Positions 36,001-40,620 of a DNA stretch of 64,000 bases are shown here, piece after piece. The stretch comes from Phycisphaeraceae bacterium (GTDB lineage Bacteria > Planctomycetota > Phycisphaerae > Phycisphaerales > Zrk34). Location of the stretch: assembly GCA_028282805.1 (NCBI GenBank), contig JANQHD010000006.1:1-64000 (forward strand), in the 5' to 3' direction. The notes beneath the pieces are model-generated. The model made no database searches, was not told the DNA's origin, and worked only from the letters and a program-made list of their open reading frames with translations. Position 1 is the first letter of the stretch. Every line of letters starts with the position of its first letter. Made by a program: the position numbers and the translations under genes.

Positions 36001-38910
36001 GCGCCGGATCGCCAGCCCCGCCCCCAGATCGACGTTGCCCTGGATCAGTCGATCGCCGACCGACGTGGCCAGGCCCTTGACCGGGTTGACAAAGACCAAC
36101 TCGTCGGTGGTCGCATCGGTCGCGATGAACGCGCCCAGCGTACCGTCGAACGGGTTGGTTAACGCGGGGTTGAACGCCAAGCCCTGCAGGTCCAGGCCGC
36201 GCACCGGTCCCTGGTGGTCGTTGGTGTCGACCGACAGGCCGATCGAGGTCGCCTCCGGAATCGTTTTTTCAAGGTTGACGTGGTAGTACTGGCTGCTGTT
36301 GCCGTTCGAACTGATCGCCAGAATCTGGGTGTCGGCGACAGACGCGTTGTCCTCGAGCGGGGCGATCCCGGTCATCGTCAAGATGGAATTGCCGTTCGGA
36401 TCGACGACGAAATCGGCGCCGGTCAGCGCCAGCGCATCGCCGTTGGCCCGGAAATCGGTGTCGGCGGGGTTGACGTCGATGATGGCCTGGCCCGCCACGC
36501 TGCCGTTATCGTCCAACGAATCCAACAGCACCAGCAGCCGCGTGGTGGCCGAGGTGTTCTGGTCGAACACGAGCGACTGCACGCGCACCCTGTCGACCGC
36601 GTAGTCGATGTGGTGCGGGTCGGCGTCGGACGCGTTGTTGACCTGGCCGAACGTGCCGGCGACCAGCGTCAGGCTGGCGGCGACGTCGGGCGCGGTCACG
36701 TCCATGGCGAACAGCCGGTCGACCAACACGCCGGACTCGTCCATCTCGGCGACGAAGTAGAGCATCGCCGGGTTGTCCGGGTCGAACGCCGCGGCGCGGA
36801 CGTCGTTGACCTGCACGACGAAGTCGCGCCCGGCGGGCAGCGCCGCGTCGACCGCCGCGATCAGCGCGTCGTTGAGGTCCGCGATCACGTTCGCGTCGCC
36901 GCGGTTGGGGCCGATCGTCGTCAAGCCAAGGAACTGGACCAGCCGCTGGGTCTCGTCGGCGGCGTTGACCACGTCGACCACGTTGAAGCTGTACGTCTCG
37001 CCGTTGGTCCGCGAGGCCAACGCGTTGAGGTTGATGCTGTCCGAGCCGGCCTCGTCGAACGCGAACGTGCCCTGCGGCACGACCGTGTCGGTGATGCTGG
37101 TCGGCCCAAGGTCCTGCGTGCCGTCGAGGTAATCGGTCAGGGACGCCGAAACCACCACGCCCGAACGGATCTTCGTGGGGTTGGAGTTCGGCTGAATCGG
37201 GTCAGAGGGGTCGTGCTCGCCCACGCCGTCGTCGGGCGTCTGCTCGATGCCCAGGGGCAGCACGCCGATCTGCGTCAGCAGGTCCAGGTCCGTGATCGGC
37301 AGGAGCGGTTCGGTGGTCGGCGAGGTGGGCGTGCGGAGCACGAAGTCCTTGTGGCCGATGTACACGCCGCCGATGCCCGCGTCGAAGTTGATGATGCTGT
37401 TGGGCAGCGGGGTGTTGAGGGTGGTGACCTGCAAGTCGTACCCGGGGGTCGTGGTCACCAAGGCCGTGTTCGCGTTCTGCGGGCTCAGCGCCGAGACGCC
37501 GGTGAAAGGCGTCAGCCAGCTATTGGTCGCATTGAGCGGCAGGACGAACTGCCGCGTCGAGATCGTGATCGACGAGCCGGGGCTGGCGTGCGAGACGTAG
37601 ATGCCGAACAGCTGGTTGTTGCCGTGGCCCAGCGCGTTGACGTAGACCAGTTCGTCGGTCGACGCGTCCGTGGCGATGTAGGCGCCGTTCTGACCGGTGA
37701 ACGGGTCGACCAAGTTCGGGTGGAACGACAGGCTCTGCAGGTCGTTGCCACGGAAGGCGGGGTTGTTGTCCGACAGGTCGCGGCCGGGCCCGAGGTTGGT
37801 CAACACGACGCCGGCGCTCGCGTCGATCCGGAAGATGTCGCCCGCGCCGCTCTGGACGGCCAGGAAATCGTTCTGGGTTTGTAGCGGGTCGTCGGCACCG
37901 AAGATCGCCAAGCCGGTCAGGTTGAGGATGTCGCCCAGGTTGGTGTTGGTCAAGGTGGCGATGGTCGCCGTGGTCAGGGAGTCCAGCGGGTTGATCTCTT
38001 CGATCGCTTGCGTATCCGGAGCCAAGCCGTTGAACCGGGTGACCAACGCCAGCAGGCGCCGACCGGTGGGGTCCTGCAACGGGTCGGTCGCGTCGACCTG
38101 GTCGAAGTGCAGCGCATCGACGCGGAGGGTGCTGTTGGCGCCCTGGCCGAACGTGCCGATCGGGCCGGTGACGGTGCCGGTCGTCACGTCGACCGAGTAG
38201 AGGGTGTCGATGTCCTGGTTGTTGACGTTGATGCCGGCGACGAAGTAGAGGTCGTTGGTGCTGGTCGGGTCGATCGCCGCGCCGCGGATCGCGTTGACGG
38301 TGGACAGGCCGGTGCCGTCGACCGGCAGCTGGCCTTGCAACTCGGCGATGACGGTCGTTGCGCCGGTGGCGGTGTTGACCGAGAGCAACTCGACGAGGCG
38401 CGTCTGCGCGTTGTTGACGGTGACGGTGCGGACGTTGATGGAGAACGTCGCGCCGGCCGGGTCGGTGGCCAGCGACTGGAGCGTCACGTTGGCCGAGGGC
38501 AGGGCGTTTGTGCCGACGTTCACCCCGCCGGTGATCGGGTTGAAGACGGTGGTGGGGCCGATCAGCCGTGTGCCGTCGGCGCCGAAGCGGAAGCGGCTGG
38601 AGTCAAACGGGAGATGCACGGCGGTGTTGATCCCGCGGGTCGGGCTGATGACGAACTCGCCGCCGAGGTCGCCGATGGCGATCAGCGCGTGCTCGTTGGC
38701 GTCGCCCGGCGTGATGTCGCGCGTGCCGATCAGCTCGATGATGGCGTCGCCGGTGACCGTGATGTCGACGACCTGGTTGTCGACATCGATGTAGCGGAAG
38801 GTGTCGCCGCCGACCAGCGTGGTCAGCATCTTCCGTTGTTCCAGCGTTTCGAGCTGGTGCACGGGGGCGGTTTGGGGTGATGGGTCCGGTTTCTTGCCTC
38901 GTTTGGTCAT
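24076..38910 (-). CDS. Giant repeat protein with LEPR-XLL-like N-terminal signal
   Basis: About 4,944 residues. ATG 38910 has an AGAGAGG site; an upstream in-frame Met lacks one. The basic N-terminus contains TLEQRKMLT (residues 22-30), close to the LEPR-XLL sorting motif of very large secreted proteins, and has no classical signal peptide. The body is Gly/Asp/Thr/Val-rich and I see no cysteine in it. Parts: propeller-like repeats (for example QLITIDTATGEVATLG), a PPC-like domain near 1740-1880 (DYYAVSLMAGQTVDVLI), beta-solenoid-like runs with GGDL/GDL turns (about 2200-2800 and 3240-3500), and three similar ~155-residue modules. The C-terminal ~250 residues form a distinct domain ending FAFTIPAAT; there is no PEP-CTERM or LPxTG tail. 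Probably a surface or matrix protein. Confidence 0.9.
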   Translation of the reverse strand: MTKRGKKPDPSPQTAPVHQLETLEQRKMLTTLVGGDTFRYIDVDNQVVDITVTGDAIIELIGTRDITPGDANEHALIAIGDLGGEFVISPTRGINTAVHLPFDSSRFRFGADGTRLIGPTTVFNPITGGVNVGTNALPSANVTLQSLATDPAGATFSINVRTVTVNNAQTRLVELLSVNTATGATTVIAELQGQLPVDGTGLSTVNAIRGAAIDPTSTNDLYFVAGINVNNQDIDTLYSVDVTTGTVTGPIGTFGQGANSTLRVDALHFDQVDATDPLQDPTGRRLLALVTRFNGLAPDTQAIEEINPLDSLTTATIATLTNTNLGDILNLTGLAIFGADDPLQTQNDFLAVQSGAGDIFRIDASAGVVLTNLGPGRDLSDNNPAFRGNDLQSLSFHPNLVDPFTGQNGAYIATDASTDELVYVNALGHGNNQLFGIYVSHASPGSSITISTRQFVLPLNATNSWLTPFTGVSALSPQNANTALVTTTPGYDLQVTTLNTPLPNSIINFDAGIGGVYIGHKDFVLRTPTSPTTEPLLPITDLDLLTQIGVLPLGIEQTPDDGVGEHDPSDPIQPNSNPTKIRSGVVVSASLTDYLDGTQDLGPTSITDTVVPQGTFAFDEAGSDSINLNALASRTNGETYSFNVVDVVNAADETQRLVQFLGLTTIGPNRGDANVIADLNDALIAAVDAALPAGRDFVVQVNDVRAAAFDPDNPAMLYFVAEMDESGVLVDRLFAMDVTAPDVAASLTLVAGTFGQVNNASDADPHHIDYAVDRVRVQSLVFDQNTSATTRLLVLLDSLDDNGSVAGQAIIDVNPADTDFRANGDALALTGADFVVDPNGNSILTMTGIAPLEDNASVADTQILAISSNGNSSQYYHVNLEKTIPEATSIGLSVDTNDHQGPVRGLDLQGLAFNPALTNPFDGTLGAFIATDATTDELVFVNPVKGLATSVGDRLIQGNVDLGAGLAIRRDLTRPDSFLVLDVDQVNDRGGIVTTILNTNPLDTAPADQIAFIDPATGQVFMHAEVFFDDTGGASGFNLPLRDALGFAYGDLDFDGNEQLYAVYGIDHDADPTTPDQLVLGTIGTEPDLVPIDLTASGLGGSLPGSFSPETMALSTDKSSILFVENTGLGDLDLYSSSNSGGAGFRGTIYQSDAPGSFVKMATVDEIVFDPNRLDPADDPLVLLVAPSAITGNRVLYTLNTTGADLDFDLNFNDLEAVSDNGQGGEIELTEGGVAITDEIVAMAFSADGTLFAVRDNAGTHQLITIDTATGEVATLGDIEVGGSAATVDGLTFDRFGRLFAYNRAAGTDNLIIIDPADPTNSVAYNTAGSASTTLFGLETDANGRFISFDLNLGGDSVFVSSNTVEFTPVDPLGTGGVLDPLLQTAGVSSIAFAPFASPNIAGPPAQQAMYLIGNDGRIYEVDATDGSVVADADLFTDREDFPGNLDQTPFTLRSMSFDRFGQTLVVHDQTNGRVMDIDLFDAQGLNASNALVTGITTTLGAGAVAVGEVLKTEKGSVRPTVGGLAYNFTRDQFMVVDNATGDDLLLSQQGVLAEAGADESAVIMTLRGIATDTDQSQHFGDFLIGGKVTGHVDLYGSANTFYAGSILTGATAGTTFGAVTIPGNFNVEGDLHNLISASSLGTNQTTVNTANGNPTLPNYMTHFDMTIGGQLGQVWALNSFVGTATINNLDSALFFTDPTAPTTEHEGRQTVTGANPTQRSISAAFSALKLYDGGSTYFNDTFDTAQRLGTLRSFDPDGVAFASVTGNVEASNTPNDLVDYYAVSLMAGQTVDVLINNPNVGVGVFDPDGRLIATNYGITGFFDSTTPLRFTADRPGEYRFAVAAINNTNFNTTQDADEANIPRGDQAYTLTIQGVEELGLGAIRTTNNLLGAGAQAFTVFDGDLGVLNAGGLLLMNTGTSGGIIQTQNGDLRALIGSEISTIFQNAVVGTPILVVPNGGVGLLQSTAGRVTFNSVDPLTGAAAIDDYIQVIDAAATLSGSMYTNKGIGVIRAGTITGADNGQSPTFIRLNTDGVGADGIIDLIDVNGNLGGAAEGGPAITTGPGGNVRYMIVDGAIFQDNQFASGSFAPQTLDPGQAFEHVDDSGGRVVLRPGTAGIGLAGALTINQYGIRGSGGSVLVSVTSSDFGFTASSLNTPNNGTVEIGTINVDGLGRAVTDQNGQLILGQGTDISVVLNGPVVVDVMTINGNGLTQINNATGGEMVSINATSIGNLFGKGDIGLPMTHSGAVVNRRDNVLTAYPFDNQKFGVNVTGSVIQARSWKSLGNLSIGGTLGSLLANADEVNRTDSPQGLLAPVFVQGDIQRVNIGEVLAPSGSGSFSHGGLYANGAIQLVLNQGSGSDILGDIVSTQQIDRIQLTHGSIINSTVNVLQLLSMSAKTDRTEATAGFIDTIVLNGSGGIIGSEFEASTFTGNVTVNGFGIFHSVFATSGNGQLNHVTAGGFGLVGVSLLADSTIGDVVATGNGKLLAVADFSGSVSPSTRFAHDPRFDQPLTVLNDLALALASNRRYEMVAGQINGTTAQATVEMDNLRAHKIVDSTFDFANEISTITTGKSVDDDPATIDNVQVTTGKLGRFNPGADVRTLTMTIAGPLNSLTLRGNLLGDSLVQAVGPNGNINTINILGDLVGSLFADGIIRNVTVGGDMTGDIEARGVGLTRGLVVSRITIKGSFFGSADLTGDVGQIIVTGQFGRVGDELVVDGNLNTLRVGNSSGGVLTVLAADVYVSGDLRTLDVIGQVHGLLFVGGNLSNMKVTNVAFTIPTTHDVFAVDPSSTGVLRTFSYDAAGMGTLFASPFVGSQPLFPADPRPLSTVGALTPDPADLSVAAVDPTTRDTYRIDTIGGVDTLVMIDAITGALSVVGELRNTFAFANDRYSQDVFALTIDELGRLIALVGDRDGAGADPSEAALVEIDRVAVGGVVEVHKIGDPSAKGVLLDGGGVLDPFVGFGVYNNLASPSDPLNGRLYAIRRTGGVTDELVLIDPITGAVTAATSDLRGMAIHPVTGEVYAVDTIDGTDKLIVIDPATGGFTVVGEMQNKVGGASDTYSQNLLAMAFDGLGQLIALVSDRDGSGADAAEVALVEIDIEAVGGVVAVHAVGDTTMKGVALDGGGVVDAFTGLAVFNDPNDPNNLAGLNGTIVANRRTGGATDDLVAINPTTGAVTAIGSAEVLGGGAGVTNIIGVGFDPEGNLIAQTNDGVTSQLLRLNAADLDLANGFAAADTTQFHALGDNLIHDAVTIGGELGRATFTGGDLGDGRTTILFTVGGNVKSATLTGGDLAAGFTLQSLLGDITKFDLRGGDLNGVLQALAGDVVSVTITGSDLNGTISGVSGKSIRIPGMVNSGAVINFTHGLGSLTVGDSVAASADIDLGYLNTLSVTNDFAGDLNVGYNSRGTRATIGGDWMVATDSLIDAKLTLSVGGDLMSQALGDTLHVGRDIVRSTVGGTTTVNLVGEGNGGTMSFAGPIVGSVITFAQGAKSFSATSIDNSLIQFGVSDGDDDVFAPTPTGNDANEATRIAHVSRFTAASMTNSVYASGGNTDTFTSGTMDNSSAMFGYVHGPSAINAVVNDATPLADATEVNAARSAADAAVYLGSSRSVSITGGGLTNGSFISAGTDAGAAGDFVAPAVATSMTGGMSTISRLSGAIDGTSGVFSDTTIKSNSATGAGVVDDAVTYTLANITTDLGSPLPALVGSAVSGTPFVYAAEGATITLTGKPGESVDIYDAVPGDGVIDAIVFNGTTKSSRVTVTGGGAVNIGRLLSTDDSTVSSFVFDGDIVGDGTDAPDIWVDGPVKTFTFDDLGGNLSGQIGGEVSSLTLDDQGPGRLVIGGPVKRATINTGSATPLLSNLGTYANTVYNTLTVDGAGIFWAHAGGGVLDNIDPTLDGPGGVLGTVNVVDGYTGNAADLLGMDFNGADLFAAARLYDPSPTRKVGGDIGVGVQLSGLAVNSAGEVYAIDASTGVDQLVRFDNTTGTFTVIGALRNTFPVASFSSHVDSIAFDQFDRLIAIISDVDGNAAIGNAGDRAIAEIETVPDGGGDLLVHRLSSDALQGVLLDDGGVVTDAFTGLAVQPGTGTIYGLRRVGGTTDQLVTINSATGAVTVIGNVQINGGGAGSTSIKGIGFDADGNLLAMHSDGATFQMLFLDQADLADASLFQEVTDQALANATYNALDAFAVGSTGTNFRTFAYDTAGNGMFFTNPVDTADATGRVAVLGTVDTVTGAFSRLLTLSDDTGQPAIVAASDNLPFTADTAANDILFIMPAAGGGSQLVNYDVATGTFAAGVPVVDSAGDPITVDALEYDGVAMELIAFDNAGRNVVQIDPGTGVITVLTTQSVLSSNVTGLTFDDGGTGEFFTFETAANPAANRFAQLVDTDEANSGGIIATHVDSLTINGVYQGRFVTTGNTFKRVTLNDDFFGVLASAGDLSSLTQRTGDFGGVLEIQGNGRSVTLTNNVLDGAMLHFGGELSTYSQRTGDFAGHMRLGSNRTTTVGGDVLATGELHLGMAGSATFGGAFGGTLDMNGASNLRFTGTLGATARATVHGDAKRVDLASHTDAGSVLRITGTAGNVGIKGTHAGALIVGNALTNATFNHVLGGQVIVTSGGRNLRVSGTSNDALFAYGIDAGADGLFNTADDLIYGGYLGSATFGLFTDSVLTVGVLPALGEGPGLPADHNVFLRRQVGDRIINTVEAGGVASSKIGRLNITEVDTSAPTRQSVVVTTQGVGRTNIRTNPFRLEMQEHPDPFLAPTVEIQEGVEVPVFDPVRNENQFDLDQNGGLNVTFESPNRLRLVLTEPVNSDSVRLSQAIDPANGIPTDNGTVAVMQFVDTDNNFLDDSYTLVDNVTLEYGEVLTTDGRTLGFIDIVRPAPFNQLPVEELDDAVVMFDVVLVGDATDPIVDRSGHRSALTTIGDPAGTALLNGVNARFAFTIPAAT
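26575..27024 (-). repeat. Propeller-like module C of the giant protein
   Basis: Encodes GEVYAIDASTGVDQLVRFD ... RLIAIISDVDGNA ... GLRRVGGTTDQLVTINSATG, clearly similar in order and spacing to modules A and B about 2.3-3.8 kb upstream in the gene. More diverged than A and B are from each other. Confidence 0.65.
29365..29846 (-). repeat. Propeller-like module B of the giant protein
   Basis: Encodes GEVYAVDTIDGTDKLIVID ... QLIALVSDRDGSGADAAE ... VANRRTGGATDDLVAINPTT. It aligns with module A in sequence and spacing, with an offset of about 520 nt. This indicates a recent tandem duplication inside the gene. Confidence 0.7.
29900..30370 (-). repeat. Propeller-like module A of the giant protein
   Basis: Encodes DTYRIDTIGGVDTLVMID ... 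RLIALVGDRDGAGADPSE ... YAIRRTGGVTDELVLIDPIT. First of the tandem pair with module B. Confidence 0.7.
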
Positions 38911-38922
38911 CACAACACCTCT

Positions 38923-38939
38923 CTGACGAGTTGCGTCAG
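38923..38939 (-). promoter_or_regulatory. Hairpin just upstream of the giant gene's ribosome-binding site
   Basis: CTGACG (38923-38928) and CGTCAG (38934-38939) form a 6-bp stem with a 5-nt loop, ending a few nt before the AGAGAGG site. It could modulate translation start. No convincing promoter was found in 38940-39061. Confidence 0.3.
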
Positions 38940-39061
38940 TACCACTTCGCCCGTCTTGGGCCTGAACCGCATCACGATCCGTCAAACGGTCTGAGCCTTC
39001 ACGGATTGATCCATCCCTCTCCACGCCACGATGGCGGCCGCGCGTGTCCTTACGCGTCGGT

Positions 39062-39421
39062 TTATTCGGCGCTGCTTGCGGCGCCGGAAAGCAGGCGTTT
39101 GCGCTGATCGATCTCGAGCGGGCCGTACATCTTCTCGTAGTTGGCCACGACCTGGTTCAACGCCAGCGCCAGGCGCTTGGCGCCCCACGGGCTGAGCACG
39201 ACGCGCTGATCGATTTTCAATAAGGCTTTGTTTTCGCCCGCCGCCTGGATGCCGCTGGCGAAGTCGAGGTAGATCTCTTCGGCCGAGCCCCACACGCGGC
39301 TGGTCGAGCTGTAGAGCTTGGCGGTCGCGCTGTCGTCGAGCTGCAGTTCGATCGGGCGGTCGCCTGGCGCGCCTTCGGGTTGGATCACGTCGTTCGGCGC
39401 GGCTTGTCCTGAATCAGTCAT
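39062..39421 (-). CDS. DUF3467-family protein
   Basis: 119 residues. The segment SAEEIYLDFASGI ... LLKIDQRVVLSPWGAKRLAL ... NYEKMYGPLEID is the DUF3467 signature, a small cytosolic family with no established function that is common in Planctomycetota. ATG 39421 has a GGTGGAAG site; the upstream Met at 39496 has none. It has its own promoter (39529-39557) and lies 151 nt upstream of the giant gene on the same strand, so read-through into that gene is possible. Confidence 0.82.
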   Translation of the reverse strand: MTDSGQAAPNDVIQPEGAPGDRPIELQLDDSATAKLYSSTSRVWGSAEEIYLDFASGIQAAGENKALLKIDQRVVLSPWGAKRLALALNQVVANYEKMYGPLEIDQRKRLLSGAASSAE

Positions 39422-39756
39422 CGAGTTCTTCCACCTGTGGTTGTTGGAATGCGCTGCGGGGTGTTGATGCTCAAACCCCTGAGTCGGCGGGAACAAGAAC
39501 GGGGTCTTGTCGGTGCTAACCGGCGTACTTTATACCTGCCGCCCACATATGTGTCCAGAAACGAAAAGCCAAGCGAGCTATGACCTTAGCGCCGCCCGGG
39601 CCCCGTAAAAACCGTGCCGATCACCCCGAAAAAGCGCGGCCGCGCCACCCCCGACGCCCCGCCGGGGGTGTTGGGTTTGAACGAGGGTTTTCGCTCAGGG
39701 ATCGCGCCGCAACACGCCGTTTTCACCGCCTCAAGGCCGGTTGTCGACGCCGGGCC
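39422..39756. other. Intergenic stretch upstream of the DUF3467 gene
   Basis: No gene-like ORF. It holds the minus-strand promoter at 39529-39557 and, beside it, the palindrome ACATATGT (39545-39552). The remainder toward 39756 is the 3' side of the periplasmic adaptor gene, with no recognisable intrinsic terminator. Confidence 0.5.
39529..39557 (-). promoter_or_regulatory. Sigma70-type promoter of the DUF3467 gene
   Basis: On the minus strand TGGACA (39557-39552), 17-nt spacer, TATAAA (39534-39529). The leader would be ~100 nt. The best promoter-like sequence upstream of the giant gene on this strand. Confidence 0.6.
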
Positions 39757-40620
39757 TTACTCCGCCGCCCCGCCCCCCGAAACCAGCTGCACCGGGAACC
39801 CGGCAGGCATCGCCTTGTCCGGGTTGTCGATCTCAAACACGCACCGAAACGTCCGGCTCGCCGGGTCGATCACCTTTGAGGCGTAGGTCAGCCGACCTTC
39901 GATCTGGCGATCTATCGGCTTTCCGGCACTGAGCTTATAGGTTTTGCCGACCACCATTTTTTCGTATAGATCCACCGACAGGTGGATCTCGGCTTTCAGC
40001 GTGCGCAGGTCGATCAGCACAACGATCGGGTCGCTCGGCCCCACCGTCGCCCCCGGGTCGGCCGCCACCCGCGTGACCAGCCCCTCCCACGGCGCGGTCA
40101 TGGTCAGCCGTTCTAACCGCGCCTGCTCGAGCTTCAACTCCGCCTCGGCCACGGCGATCGCTTCGGCCGCCGCCTCTACCGCCACCTGCGCCAAGTCCCG
40201 GCGGAGCTTGGCGCGGCGCACCTCCCACTGCCGCGCCGCATCCTGCGCAAACGCCTTGGCGACCTGTTCGTGCATGATCTCCGCCTCGGCCAACTCCAAC
40301 CGGGCGCGCTCGAGGGCGCTCCGACTCGTCGCACGCAGCTTCACCGCCTCCACCACCGCCGCCTGCAACTGCCGGTCCATCTCGACGAGCTTCTGGCCCT
40401 CCGCGACCCGTTGGCCCTCTTCGACGTGCACCTTCAGCAGCTTGCCTTCCATCGGCGTGTGCAGCGCGACCTGCCGCTTGGGCAGCGCCAGGCCGGGCAA
40501 CCGGTCGATCGTCGCGCGGTCCGCGAGTGTCGCCACCGGCTGAGCAACGGCGTGCGTCACACACACCAAGCCCAGCGCGATCGCACACACCCACGCCTTG
40601 ATCCCGTTGACAAGTTTCAT
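39757..40620 (-). CDS. Periplasmic adaptor (membrane-fusion) protein
   Basis: 287 residues. Signal peptide ending near VTHAVAQ. Lipoyl half 1 (ALHTPMEGKLLKVHVEEGQR), alpha-helical hairpin (about 85-160), lipoyl half 2 (LTMTAPWEGLVTRVAADPGA) and beta-barrel (VLIDLRTLKAEIHL ...), ending shortly after without the membrane-proximal domain. It overlaps the TolC-like gene by 4 nt (ATGA), so the pair is coupled. No RND, ABC or MFS pump gene adjoins it. Confidence 0.88.
   Translation of the reverse strand: MKLVNGIKAWVCAIALGLVCVTHAVAQPVATLADRATIDRLPGLALPKRQVALHTPMEGKLLKVHVEEGQRVAEGQKLVEMDRQLQAAVVEAVKLRATSRSALERARLELAEAEIMHEQVAKAFAQDAARQWEVRRAKLRRDLAQVAVEAAAEAIAVAEAELKLEQARLERLTMTAPWEGLVTRVAADPGATVGPSDPIVVLIDLRTLKAEIHLSVDLYEKMVVGKTYKLSAGKPIDRQIEGRLTYASKVIDPASRTFRCVFEIDNPDKAMPAGFPVQLVSGGGAAE

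Noticed and set aside
24052-36162. Two very long plus-strand open frames (1,876 and 2,100 codons)
   Set aside because: They lie opposite the giant gene and translate to Arg/Val/Gln/Asp-rich low-complexity sequence without domains. They arise from GC-biased codons of the minus-strand gene.
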